Below are positions 24,070 through 33,173 of a stretch of DNA of 41,757 nt, piece by piece. Each line of letters begins with the position of its first letter. Within the stretch, counting starts at the first letter, position 1. The notes below the pieces were generated by a model, which saw only the letters and a list, made by a program, of their open reading frames with translations, searched no databases and was not told the DNA's origin. The translations under genes and the position numbers were made by a program. The stretch comes from a virus. The stretch is taken from the IMG/VR virus record IMGVR_UViG_3300044644_000340, positions 1 to 41,757 of that record. One strand, written 5' to 3'.

Positions 24070-26304
24070 TTATCCGCTAAAACTTGCTCCAGTTGGTAAA
24101 ATGTTGAAATCAATTTGAATGAATTCAGCAGTTTTAGTTGGTTGTAAGAAGATAGCTCCTGCTAATATGTTTCTATCAATCACATCAGGTGTGTTGTTAG
24201 TATCATCCATTACAACTCTGAATGCGTAAAGTCCTTGTCTTTGTTGGATACTATCCAAATATGGATTAACGATGTTTAAGAATCGATTTCTAGTTTCAGA
24301 AGTATTTTGTTCAAACACTAAATATCTAGATGAAGATGCAATAAACTTTCTAACAGTCAACAACAATCTTCTTACGTTGATTCTATCCAATGCAGATGGT
24401 CTATCTTGCAATGTTTTTTGTCCGAATACTACGATACCTTGTCCAGGGAACTGAACGATTGGGTTTACTTTGTTTTCGTATAGTTCATCCTTTTCAGATT
24501 GTGTTAATCTGTTCAACAAACTAACTGCTCCTACTAAACCACCTCTATTCAAACCTGCTGGTGCGAACCATTCTGCTGCTACTCTATCGTTTGCTGCGAA
24601 TACGCCAGGTAATAATACTGATGGTGGGATTGTGATTAGTTTGTTTGTATTAACATCAATAGTCTTAACCCAAGGATAGTAAGTTGCTACCATATTTGAA
24701 TCAATTGCCGAAGCTTGAGCGGTTGCTAATGAAATTGAATCATTATACGCAGTTGTATCTAAAATGTAGAAACAATCATTTCGTTGTTCAACCATATCCA
24801 ATACTGAAGTTGCTACTGATGGGTGTAATCTTCTAATAACACCAGGAGTTACTACCATATTGATATCAAACTCGTCAACATTTGATAATGCTGCGATATG
24901 TTTAGCGTATGCTACAGAACCACTAGCAGTTACCGTTGATAAATTAAATCCTTGTGAATTACCTGCCAAAATATCTGCTCCAGTCAATATTGGAGTTGCA
25001 GGGTTCATACCATCAAATCCTTCTTGGAATGCTACAACGAATTGTGCTAAAGAAGAACCTACTGATAATGTACCACCATTTGCCACATCTAATCCAAATA
25101 CAGAGTTAGAACCTACACCTGCTCCTGTCGGAATTGGCTTTAAGTAAATTACGTTATCAGTATTGTTATCCAAATCTATACCACCATATTGTGCTACTGA
25201 TGAAGTTAGGAATGATACAGATGGAATCAATGCTCCAACTGCTGCTGATGCAGATACTGGCAAAGTATATGCTGCGTGTCCGAATGGTACTGCTTGTACA
25301 GGAGCGGATGTGTTTAAGTTTGCAACTCTAACATATTTTGAGTTATTTACCCAATCACCGCTTTCAGTAATTTTACCTAATTCATCAATTGATAATTTTC
25401 TATCACCAATTACTCTACTGATATAGTTAGGAGAATTTGGGTCTAAATTTACATTAGAATAAGTTTCTAATACTACTTTCTTTTTATTTGTATCAGCAAA
25501 CTCTCTCACAACTACAGTAAATGTACCATAATCAGTACCGCTTACCGAACCTGCTGCTTTAATATTAGTGATACCAATTTTAACTTTAGTATTTGCTGCG
25601 TTTCCAGCACCAATTGTTTCGAATTGGAATAAGTTATATCTATCACCAGAGATTAATTGAGAGTTAATCATTGGTGTTAATGCTTCTTGTGCATCGAATG
25701 TAAAGAGTTGGTCACCCAATACGGTTACTGAAGAAGATGCACTGGAATTAAATGTTATAGATGAGTTTTTGAAAAATCCATACACATAAGGGTCTTTAGA
25801 ACCAAATGCAGATGTTCCAAATACTGCCTCAATATCGTTTGTATCGGTTACATCCAAAGAAGCAGATACGTTTAATCCACTACCTCTTAATACGAAATCA
25901 CCTGCTCCTGCATTAGAAGAAGTTAATTGTGCGTCTGCAAAACCTCCGTTTGCACTTCCTGATGTATTGAATAGAATACCTAATGATGCTGATACTGCTC
26001 CTGAAGTTGCGGTTAACAATAATGGAGCGGTTTCGGTATATCCACCAACACCCCCAACTCTACAAATTGTAGCAGTTCCTGCTTCTCTTAAATAATTTTG
26101 TACTGCTAATGGAGTGAGGTATGTACCATCTGCTACTCCAAATAGTCTTTCAAATTCTGCTTGTGAATTTACGATTGTAGGTACTAATGGTCCTTCTTTA
26201 AAAGGTCCAATAAATGCTGCACCAATATCTGCTACCCCTTGTTGTAAGAATGAAAGGTCGTTTTCTTTAGTAAATACACCTGGTGATACTATTTTGTCTG
26301 CCAT
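24070..26304 (-). CDS. 18: Contractile tail sheath protein (T4 gp18-like)
   Basis: 744 residues. The start MADKIVSPGVFTKENDLSFLQQGVADIGAAFIGPFKEGP is the standard sheath N-terminus. The C-terminal third has PPSVLLPGVFAANDRVAAEWFAPAGLNRGGL, then FGQKTLQDRPSALDRINVRRLLLTVRKFI, and RFLNIVNPYLDSIQQRQGLYAFRVVMDDTNNTPDVIDRNILAGAIFLQPTKTAEFIQIDFNI, the conserved sheath core. The middle 400 residues are Ser/Ala/Thr-rich and variable, corresponding to the surface domains. It is directly followed by the tube gene and preceded by a Hint-containing fibre gene. Confidence 0.96.
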   Translation of the reverse strand: MADKIVSPGVFTKENDLSFLQQGVADIGAAFIGPFKEGPLVPTIVNSQAEFERLFGVADGTYLTPLAVQNYLREAGTATICRVGGVGGYTETAPLLLTATSGAVSASLGILFNTSGSANGGFADAQLTSSNAGAGDFVLRGSGLNVSASLDVTDTNDIEAVFGTSAFGSKDPYVYGFFKNSSITFNSSASSSVTVLGDQLFTFDAQEALTPMINSQLISGDRYNLFQFETIGAGNAANTKVKIGITNIKAAGSVSGTDYGTFTVVVREFADTNKKKVVLETYSNVNLDPNSPNYISRVIGDRKLSIDELGKITESGDWVNNSKYVRVANLNTSAPVQAVPFGHAAYTLPVSASAAVGALIPSVSFLTSSVAQYGGIDLDNNTDNVIYLKPIPTGAGVGSNSVFGLDVANGGTLSVGSSLAQFVVAFQEGFDGMNPATPILTGADILAGNSQGFNLSTVTASGSVAYAKHIAALSNVDEFDINMVVTPGVIRRLHPSVATSVLDMVEQRNDCFYILDTTAYNDSISLATAQASAIDSNMVATYYPWVKTIDVNTNKLITIPPSVLLPGVFAANDRVAAEWFAPAGLNRGGLVGAVSLLNRLTQSEKDELYENKVNPIVQFPGQGIVVFGQKTLQDRPSALDRINVRRLLLTVRKFIASSSRYLVFEQNTSETRNRFLNIVNPYLDSIQQRQGLYAFRVVMDDTNNTPDVIDRNILAGAIFLQPTKTAEFIQIDFNILPTGASFSG

Positions 26305-26337
26305 TTTATATGCTAATTTAAAATTTTTATTATCTTA

Positions 26338-26347
26338 ATATAAATAT
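26338..26347 (-). promoter_or_regulatory. Late-type promoter element (ATATTTATA)
   Basis: The sense strand reads TTAATATTTATATTAAG, ending 33 bases before the sheath start. Confidence 0.45.
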
Positions 26348-26374
26348 TAAAATTATTTTCAAAACAACAAATTA

Positions 26375-28102
26375 CTATTTGTATGTTGGAGAAAAATAAT
26401 CATATACTTGTCCTACCGATGTTGCGTTTTGCAATGTGTTGTAGAATAATACAGGTCCGATTTGTCCATTCCAGAATGTTGTTCTACCACTATTACATCC
26501 AATTGTTAAGAAGTTAGTAGATGATGGTGCCGTAAATGCTGATGCAGTAAATGTTCCTACTGAAGTTTTATCTACATAAACTGTCACCGTTCCCGATGGT
26601 TGGAATGTTGCAGAAATCATATACCATACGTTTGATGATAATGATGTTGTTAATTGTGCACTATTTCCTAATGTACTACCATAGAATTTTACTCTATTCA
26701 AAGTAGAACTATCAGATGATTCAATTGCTAAACCATAAAATCCAGCGTAATCAAAAATATGTCGTGATGCTACACCCAATGTTGTTGTAGGTCTAACCCA
26801 TACGTGAATTGTACCAGTATTAGTATTGAATTGAGAATACCCCCCATTGATGTTGGTAGTAGTATCTTTGTACCAAAATTGGTTTGTACCATTTCCTGCG
26901 AAATATTTATCTTTTCTTGTTGCTCCGTTATTATATGATGGGTTATCACCAGTAATACCAGCTGCGTTTGCAACACCCGCAGGTCTAACACCCGTATTAT
27001 ATCCACTTAAATCTAACCAATCCGTTGTAACAGTTCCGTTTGTAGATGATGCTTTGGATGGGTCTAAATATAATCTTAATCCAGCAGCTGGAATTGGTGG
27101 TTGTGTAGTAGTTCCTTTGTTATGAGATACAATACCGTTTGCTAAATAAACGTCAGCATTTTCCACATTAAGTGTTACAATTTCAACATCTTCAATTATT
27201 ACCTCAATATCAGTAATTTCTATTTCATTTAAACCTGTCACTGAATCGTATGTTACTACTAAATCACCTGGTAATACATCTTCAACATTTTTGAAACGAT
27301 ATTTTTCAATTTCACTATCCCAAACCCAAAGAGGGTGAGTTCCAGTTGATTTGATTAAACCATTGTTTAAATCATAATATCCACTTGCAAAGTTAAAGAC
27401 AATATCTGCTACATTTACTTCTTGATATGAGCCAGATTGATTTTCTAACATATAGAATCTCCAATCAACTTGGTCTGATTCTGAATCCTGGTCTTCATCA
27501 GGTAAACCATCTGGTACCCATGCTTTAATAGTATCACCCACCGAAAGGTCTTCTACATTTACAATAGTTCCATCCGCTTTAGTTATTTTTGTTCCAAATA
27601 ATAAACAGAAATCAGGTTGGTTAATTGTGTTGTACACATCTACCGCGTATAATGTTTTTGTAGATGTTGAATTATAGCCAGTTGCTGCTAAATTATAACC
27701 ATCTTCATACTTCATAGATAATACAGAAGATGCTTCTGAATATGTTGATTGAGCGATTGATGCAGGAGTTATTGGAAATGATGGAGATGCACCTAAAGTG
27801 GGTGAACCTACTGTAAAGTTTCCATTATTAAATGTTACTGAATAGTTTGCTGCTACGTTACCAACTTTAGTACCATGCAGTGTACCCGCAGTTCCAAATG
27901 AAAATGTTGCCGCTTCTTCTGTACTTTCTACAATGTAAGTGAAAGTTGGTAAATTTGGGGTTACAGAATCTATTGCAAATGCGGTAAATGAACTATTAGA
28001 TGTTCCTCCAGATAGCCCACCAATGGAAACTGCTTGAGATGTTCGGGCTGACCCGCTAACTGCTCTATATAAATTTCCTAATGATAAATTAGTTCTTGGC
28101 AT
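26375..28102 (-). CDS. Fibre/adhesin with internal Hint (intein-like) domain and LamG-like C-terminus
   Basis: 575 residues in three parts. Residues 1-165 are a Ser/Gly/Thr-rich beta region. Residues 166-328 are a Hint domain: Cys166 with CLLFGTKI, VEDLSVGD, block-B TGTHPLW (His256), VLPGDLV and the closing NGIVSHN (His327-Asn328). Lys329 follows the Asn instead of Cys/Ser/Thr. Residues 340-575 resemble a concanavalin/LamG fold (GLRLYLDPSKAS, WLDLSGYN, GTIHVWVRP, WYMISATFQPSGTVTVYVD, WNGQIGPVLFYN). In bacterial intein-like domains such a layout causes cleavage or splicing; here autoprocessing of a virion adhesin is the inference. It is encoded immediately before the sheath gene. Confidence 0.85.
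   Translation of the reverse strand: MPRTNLSLGNLYRAVSGSARTSQAVSIGGLSGGTSNSSFTAFAIDSVTPNLPTFTYIVESTEEAATFSFGTAGTLHGTKVGNVAANYSVTFNNGNFTVGSPTLGASPSFPITPASIAQSTYSEASSVLSMKYEDGYNLAATGYNSTSTKTLYAVDVYNTINQPDFCLLFGTKITKADGTIVNVEDLSVGDTIKAWVPDGLPDEDQDSESDQVDWRFYMLENQSGSYQEVNVADIVFNFASGYYDLNNGLIKSTGTHPLWVWDSEIEKYRFKNVEDVLPGDLVVTYDSVTGLNEIEITDIEVIIEDVEIVTLNVENADVYLANGIVSHNKGTTTQPPIPAAGLRLYLDPSKASSTNGTVTTDWLDLSGYNTGVRPAGVANAAGITGDNPSYNNGATRKDKYFAGNGTNQFWYKDTTTNINGGYSQFNTNTGTIHVWVRPTTTLGVASRHIFDYAGFYGLAIESSDSSTLNRVKFYGSTLGNSAQLTTSLSSNVWYMISATFQPSGTVTVYVDKTSVGTFTASAFTAPSSTNFLTIGCNSGRTTFWNGQIGPVLFYNTLQNATSVGQVYDYFSPTYK
27119..27607 (-). other. Hint / bacterial intein-like domain inside the fibre gene
   Basis: Encodes residues 166-328 of the fibre. 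It contains the N-terminal Cys, the TxxH of block B and the C-terminal His-Asn, all needed for N-S acyl shift and Asn cyclisation in inteins. No homing endonuclease insert is present. The +1 residue is Lys, as in A-type BIL domains that favour cleavage. Confidence 0.82.
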
Positions 28103-28113
28103 ATTCGTATGTA

Positions 28114-29112
28114 TTATTCTCCGTTATAAATATCTAAAAGTTTTTCTTTCCATACTTCTTTGTTTGAAAAGTGTTTTATCATCCAACTTTTAAGTTTTTG
28201 GAATTCTGTTTTACGGGTTTCGTAACTATCCTCACAAATTATTTGGTAGGTTTTTTTAAATGTTTCCGCATTATTCGCTTTGTATTTGTAATCAAGTGGA
28301 ACATGCCAATCTTCATGTAATATGGGAAGTTTACCCCAATCCACTGCCTCAAATATACCATATCCGAAGGGTTCGTGCTCAAAACAAGAATGAGAGATTC
28401 CCCAATCAAGTTCATAGAACCTTTCTTTAAATTTATAATCAAATTTGTAAACTTTGGATTTTTCGAATTTGAATCCATATTTCTTTTTATAGTATTTGTT
28501 GAATGTTTCTGAATTTGTAGAAATAAATCCACCTAACCCATTCATATATTCAACATTCTTTCTACCTTCTACTCTAGCGGCGTATCCTATCTCAATAGAT
28601 TCTGAAAGCTCTTTATTTTGTTTAAATTTATAAACATTTGGGATGTGATATAAATTTTCTGTTTTATATGGAAAATGATATAACCCTACCCAAACTTTAT
28701 TTTTAATTTTATTAATTAATTCGCTTTCATATTCCCAATTACCATACCAATGTAAATATTCATCTTTTTCCATTTGTGCCAATAAAGACACTTTTGTTAA
28801 ATTATGGAAAATAATTGAATCAATCTTTTCCAAATTTTGATGAATAGCTCTAGTTGGGGTATAATGACCATGAAGAATATGTATCCGTCTTGCACCTTCT
28901 AAATGTTTTATAATTTCATCTTCAGATGTTTCCCAAATGTGGTCAATATCAATTGGAAATTCTTCATAGTTGTTAGGTCTATGTCTATGGAAAAGAAGAA
29001 GTGGCTTCACTTCTAAATGAGGAGCCACTTCTTTTATCCATTCGGTTACCCACATATCAGCACCGCTATTGAACCAAGGACCTCCAGCGGTGGTGTAGTA
29101 AACATCATACAT
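28114..29112 (-). CDS. GT-B glycosyltransferase (GT4-like)
   Basis: 332 residues. The C-terminal domain carries IEIGYAARVEGRKNVEYM (176-190, sugar-nucleotide phosphate-binding Arg and Lys region) and EPFGYGIFEA (247-256), the E-x7-E motif of retaining GT4-type enzymes, followed by VDWGKLPILHED. The N-terminal domain has HILHGHYTP. It is slightly short for GT4. It sits between fibre genes and overlaps a late-type element for the next gene at its 3' end. The acceptor is unknown; fibre Ser/Thr residues, phage DNA or host surface sugar are candidates. There is no signal peptide. Confidence 0.82.
   Translation of the reverse strand: MYDVYYTTAGGPWFNSGADMWVTEWIKEVAPHLEVKPLLLFHRHRPNNYEEFPIDIDHIWETSEDEIIKHLEGARRIHILHGHYTPTRAIHQNLEKIDSIIFHNLTKVSLLAQMEKDEYLHWYGNWEYESELINKIKNKVWVGLYHFPYKTENLYHIPNVYKFKQNKELSESIEIGYAARVEGRKNVEYMNGLGGFISTNSETFNKYYKKKYGFKFEKSKVYKFDYKFKERFYELDWGISHSCFEHEPFGYGIFEAVDWGKLPILHEDWHVPLDYKYKANNAETFKKTYQIICEDSYETRKTEFQKLKSWMIKHFSNKEVWKEKLLDIYNGE
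28124..28133 (-). promoter_or_regulatory. Late-type promoter element (ATATTTATA) inside the glycosyltransferase 3' end
   Basis: The sense strand reads TAGATATTTATAACGG, ending 21 bases before the Hint-fibre start. It lies within the coding sequence for DIYNGE, so it is not just spacer AT-richness. Confidence 0.5.
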
Positions 29113-29115
29113 TAA

Positions 29116-31566
29116 TTATAAACCTTTATTATTTGTACAATTATTTAAATCTATTCTTAATTGCTCTATTTGTAATTGTTGTTCTTTAATACCTTCGATT
29201 AGTAATGCTACTAACTTATCGTATTTAACTGCCTTAAATCCACTCTCTCTTGTCTGAACTAATTGAGGTAATACTGCTTCAATTTCTTGTGCGATTACAC
29301 CCACATCGTTTCCTTCATATCCGTGCTCAACTTTGTTTTCTTCTTTCCAATCGTATGTGTTACCACTAATCTTTCTGATTTTGTCGATTGCGTTTTCAAT
29401 TGGTTTGATGTTTTCTTTGAAACGAATATCAGAAGATGAAAATGCAACGATATCATTTGCTGCATCAATTCTACCTGCAGTTCCAGTTGCAGCCATTCCT
29501 ATACCTAAAGAGTTAAATCTTACGTTATCAGATGTTGCAACTGCTTGTCCGATTGAGATAGTTACTGCTCCAGTTGCTCCACTTACCGTTACACCTGTAC
29601 CTGCAACATTTGAAGTTACACCTGTGTTTGCAATTGTTACTCCAGTAGAACCATTATACGATGTTCCACTTAATCCCGTACCAATTGTTAAGGTTGCTAA
29701 ATTAGAACCTAAAGCGATACCTGAAATTGTATTATTTGTTAATCCAATTGTTGGAGTTGCACCTTCACCACTATTATTAGAAAGAGTAATGTTAGTTCCT
29801 GCTACTAATGATGCTACATAGTTACCAGATGTTCTAGTCCCTAATGCAATATCACCCGTTGTAGATGCTACGTTAATTTGTCCAGAACCTGAAACAACCG
29901 TATTTGCATCTAATTGAGTTTTTACACCCGTTGCAAATCCAGTAGTTGAACCTGCGGTAATTTGTGATGAACCAGATACTAAATTTGGAATAGTAATATC
30001 AGCAGAACCATTAAATGAAGTTCCGTTTATTGTTCTTGCAGTTGCTAATGTAGTTGCGGTTGATGCGTTACCTGTTAATGCTCCCGTAAATCCAGTTGAA
30101 CTAACCGAAGTTAAACCTGCTATTGTTGTTGCAGTTCCACCTAATGCAATTGCAGTTGAACCAACTGTCACTGTATTAGTAGTGATTGAAGAACCTACTA
30201 CCTGTGAAGAACCACTTATAACCGTTTCTGCATTTAATCTTGTCTTAATTGTAGTATTAATAGAAGATGTAAATGTTTCTAAATTAGATGTTTCAACTTC
30301 TAATGCAGTTAATCTTGTAATTGCACTTCCACTTGCAGTTGATAATTGGTCTAATCTACTTGTTTGTGTAGTATTAGTTGTATCATTTGAACCAGTATAT
30401 GTATTTAAAGAACTCAATATACCAATTACTTGCGAAGAACCACTTACTACACCATTTGTTGCATTTATTGCTCCATTAAACGATGTTGCAGTTGATGCTC
30501 CTATTGTTGTAAGTGAACCACTTATTTGAACTGAACCTGTAAATGAATGTGTATCATTCCCCGCATCACCAAATCGGTTAGAACCGCTACTAAATACAAC
30601 ACTTGCCGTTTGATTAACAGTTGTTAAATTTATAATAGTTAAATCTGTAATACTAGTTCCACTTAATTGTGAAGAACCACTAATAGTTCCCGTTGGTAAT
30701 AATGGAGTAACTTGTGCTGCTCCACTTACTATTCCTGCTGGTATAGAACTAATACTCGCGTATGCAATTTGTGATGAACCGGAAACAACTGTATTTGAAT
30801 CCAATTGAGTTTTAATCGTTGTATTAATCGAAGATGTAAATGATTCTAAATTAGCAGTTTCAATTAATAAACTTGCAGTTGTTGTGTTTAAGTTTGCTAC
30901 TGAAACTGTATTTGCAGATGCAGTTAAAATCAATGAACCAGAAATAGTTGCTAATGCAGTATTTTGAGTTAATTGAGATGATGTAAATGCATTAAATGAA
31001 GATGTTTCTGCATAATTACTAGTTGAACCAACAGATGATGATTGTGCAACTGTTTGAGTTACTACACCAGTATTATCCACAAATGCAATTGATGCAGTTG
31101 TAATTTGTACATTACCAATTTGAATACCACCACCTGCTACTGCATTAATTGTTGTTACTACTTGATTATTTGCAGGATTAACCATTTTGATTGAACCTGT
31201 TGAGATATATAAATCTCTCCAAAATTTAGTAGCAGAACCTAAATCAAATGCGTTTGTAGTTTGTGGAATAAGAGATGAACTCAAAGATGCTACAACATTT
31301 ACAGTATCAGATGATGCATCACCAATTGTGATAGCTCCACCTAATGTTAAATTACCTGCAATATTTGCGTTTCCGGTAATATCTAACCCTGAACCTGAAA
31401 TTGCTCCGAAATTTCCAGTACTACCTGTACCAGATGAACCTAATATAATGTCTCCGTTTGGACCACCAATTAATAAAGTTCCTAATGTTGTGTTTACATA
31501 CGGTTCTCCGAATGCTAACGAACCTGATTGTTGTGCGGTTGTCCCACGTCTAAATTTAAGTGCCAT
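29116..31566 (-). CDS. Tail fibre with S74 intramolecular chaperone/peptidase end
   Basis: 816 residues. The N-terminal MALKFRRGTTAQQSGSLAFGEPYVN is an RRG...GE anchor-like motif shared with other fibres here. A long Ser/Thr/Gly-rich stalk with SGSSQ and TSS repeats follows. The last 105 residues are a peptidase S74 domain: SDIRFKENI (Ser712 and Lys717 as the cleavage dyad), NTYDWKEE, DVGVIAQEIEAVLPQLV and a terminal coiled coil. S74 domains trimerise fibres and then cleave themselves off. It shares long DNA stretches with the 513-residue gene downstream of the next fibre. The glycosyltransferase starts 3 bases after its stop. Confidence 0.9.
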   Translation of the reverse strand: MALKFRRGTTAQQSGSLAFGEPYVNTTLGTLLIGGPNGDIILGSSGTGSTGNFGAISGSGLDITGNANIAGNLTLGGAITIGDASSDTVNVVASLSSSLIPQTTNAFDLGSATKFWRDLYISTGSIKMVNPANNQVVTTINAVAGGGIQIGNVQITTASIAFVDNTGVVTQTVAQSSSVGSTSNYAETSSFNAFTSSQLTQNTALATISGSLILTASANTVSVANLNTTTASLLIETANLESFTSSINTTIKTQLDSNTVVSGSSQIAYASISSIPAGIVSGAAQVTPLLPTGTISGSSQLSGTSITDLTIINLTTVNQTASVVFSSGSNRFGDAGNDTHSFTGSVQISGSLTTIGASTATSFNGAINATNGVVSGSSQVIGILSSLNTYTGSNDTTNTTQTSRLDQLSTASGSAITRLTALEVETSNLETFTSSINTTIKTRLNAETVISGSSQVVGSSITTNTVTVGSTAIALGGTATTIAGLTSVSSTGFTGALTGNASTATTLATARTINGTSFNGSADITIPNLVSGSSQITAGSTTGFATGVKTQLDANTVVSGSGQINVASTTGDIALGTRTSGNYVASLVAGTNITLSNNSGEGATPTIGLTNNTISGIALGSNLATLTIGTGLSGTSYNGSTGVTIANTGVTSNVAGTGVTVSGATGAVTISIGQAVATSDNVRFNSLGIGMAATGTAGRIDAANDIVAFSSSDIRFKENIKPIENAIDKIRKISGNTYDWKEENKVEHGYEGNDVGVIAQEIEAVLPQLVQTRESGFKAVKYDKLVALLIEGIKEQQLQIEQLRIDLNNCTNNKGL

Positions 31567-31606
31567 CTAGTTTACCTTTTTTTTAGTACGATTAATTATG
31601 TTATGT

Positions 31607-31616
31607 GTATAAATAT
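31607..31616 (-). promoter_or_regulatory. Late-type promoter element (ATATTTATA)
   Basis: The sense strand reads AAATATTTATACACA, ending 40 bases before the 816-residue fibre. Confidence 0.4.
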
Positions 31617-33158
31617 TTATTTATTTTCCAAACTATTAACTCTTGCTGATAATTCTTTTATCGCTTCGATTAATAGTGGAATTATTTTTTCATATTGAAC
31701 TGCTTTATATCCGTTATCTCTATTTGTTACAATTTGTGGAAGGATTTCTTCAATTTCTTGTGCTATTACTCCAACATCATTTCCTTTATGAGAATGTATT
31801 TCTTCATATCCTTCTTTCCAATTGTATGTGTTACCACTAATTGATTCAACTTTTTCCAATGCGTTTTGGATTGGTTGGATATTTTCTTTTAATCTAATAT
31901 CGGATGAGTAAAATGCAGTAATATCACCCGTTGCTCTAATTTCACCAGCCGTTGTTGATGCGGTGGTTCCAATCCCCAATGAATTGAATTGTGGATTCGC
32001 ATCTGTTTTTATACTTTGTGCCAATGTCAATGTTACATCTGCACTTTCCAATCCAGAACCCGCAGCAGTTAAACCATTGGTAGTATTACCTGCAATAGTT
32101 TGAACATAATTACCAGATGTTCTAGTCCCTAATGCAATATCACCCGTTGTAGATGCAACATTAATTTGTGCCGAACCAGATACTACACCATCTGCATTTA
32201 ATTTAGTTTTAACTCTAGCATCGGTATAATATAAATTAGTACCTTCAGATAAGTTAGTTGTACTAAATCCACTTAATGAAATTTGAGAAGAACCAGATAC
32301 TACCGTATTTGAATTTAATTGAGTTTTTACATCGGTTGCAAAGTTTGTAGTAGAACCTGCGGTTATTTGAGATGAACCAGAAATTACACCATCAGCATCC
32401 AACTTTGATTTAATAGTTGTATTAATTGAAGATGTAAATGATTCCAAATTAGCCGTTTCAATCAATAAACTTGCAGTTGCGGAGTTTAAATTAGTTATAG
32501 ATACTCCTTGTGAGTCATTTGTAGTTTTAGCTGCTGATGCTGAACTAATTAATGAACCAGTAATAGTTGCTAATGCGGTGTCGTAAGCAGTAAATCCGGT
32601 AGTTGATTGTAAAGTTACTTGTGATGACCCACTTACTAACCCACTTCCACCTAATATTTGAGATGAACCAGAGATTACTCCGTTAGTTGCGTTTATTGTA
32701 CCATTGAATGATGTTGCAGTTGATGCACCTATTGTATTAATTGAACCACTTATTTGAACTGAACCTGTAAATTCATGGTTATCATTACTAAAATCACCAA
32801 ATTTATTAGAACCACTACTAAATAAAACACTTGCGGTTTGATTAACAGTTGTTAAATTTATAATAGTTAAATCTGTAATAGTAGTTCCACTTAATTGAGA
32901 TGAACCAGAAACTACACCAGATGGAAGGTTTGAACTAACACTTCCTATTTGTAGTTGAGTCCAACCATTTTCATTTCCTACATTTACAGTATCGGTTAAT
33001 ACCCAAACTGTATTACTATCTTGCTGAAAAACTATTAACCCCTCATATACATTAGCAGATGATAAAGCGTAACGGGCAGTCTGGTCCGCTAATGTTATTC
33101 TAGCATCAACGGGTTCGTTGTTAGTTATGTTAAATCCACCAGGTAATATAATTGCCAT
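31617..33158 (-). CDS. Tail fibre with S74 end, distinct N-terminus
   Basis: 513 residues. The N-terminus (LPGGFNITNNEPVDARITLADQTARYALSSANVYEGLIVFQQDSNTVWVL) differs from the RRG-type anchors and probably attaches to a different partner. The stalk contains SGSSQ modules and one AKTTNDSQGVSITNLNS unit shared with the 850-residue fibre. The C-terminal 95 residues form an S74 domain (SDIRLKENI, Ser419 and Lys424; DVGVIAQEIEEILPQIV), very similar to that of the 816-residue fibre. This suggests duplication or recombination. It starts 15 bases after the 1003-residue gene ends. Confidence 0.9.
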   Translation of the reverse strand: MAIILPGGFNITNNEPVDARITLADQTARYALSSANVYEGLIVFQQDSNTVWVLTDTVNVGNENGWTQLQIGSVSSNLPSGVVSGSSQLSGTTITDLTIINLTTVNQTASVLFSSGSNKFGDFSNDNHEFTGSVQISGSINTIGASTATSFNGTINATNGVISGSSQILGGSGLVSGSSQVTLQSTTGFTAYDTALATITGSLISSASAAKTTNDSQGVSITNLNSATASLLIETANLESFTSSINTTIKSKLDADGVISGSSQITAGSTTNFATDVKTQLNSNTVVSGSSQISLSGFSTTNLSEGTNLYYTDARVKTKLNADGVVSGSAQINVASTTGDIALGTRTSGNYVQTIAGNTTNGLTAAGSGLESADVTLTLAQSIKTDANPQFNSLGIGTTASTTAGEIRATGDITAFYSSDIRLKENIQPIQNALEKVESISGNTYNWKEGYEEIHSHKGNDVGVIAQEIEEILPQIVTNRDNGYKAVQYEKIIPLLIEAIKELSARVNSLENK

Positions 33159-33173
33159 TTCTTATTTTTTATT

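Noticed and set aside
29333-29821. A long plus-strand open frame (162 codons) opposite the 816-residue fibre
   Set aside because: It is antisense to a clear S74 fibre, has repetitive Pro/Val-rich sequence produced by the reverse of Ser/Thr repeats, and has no upstream signals.
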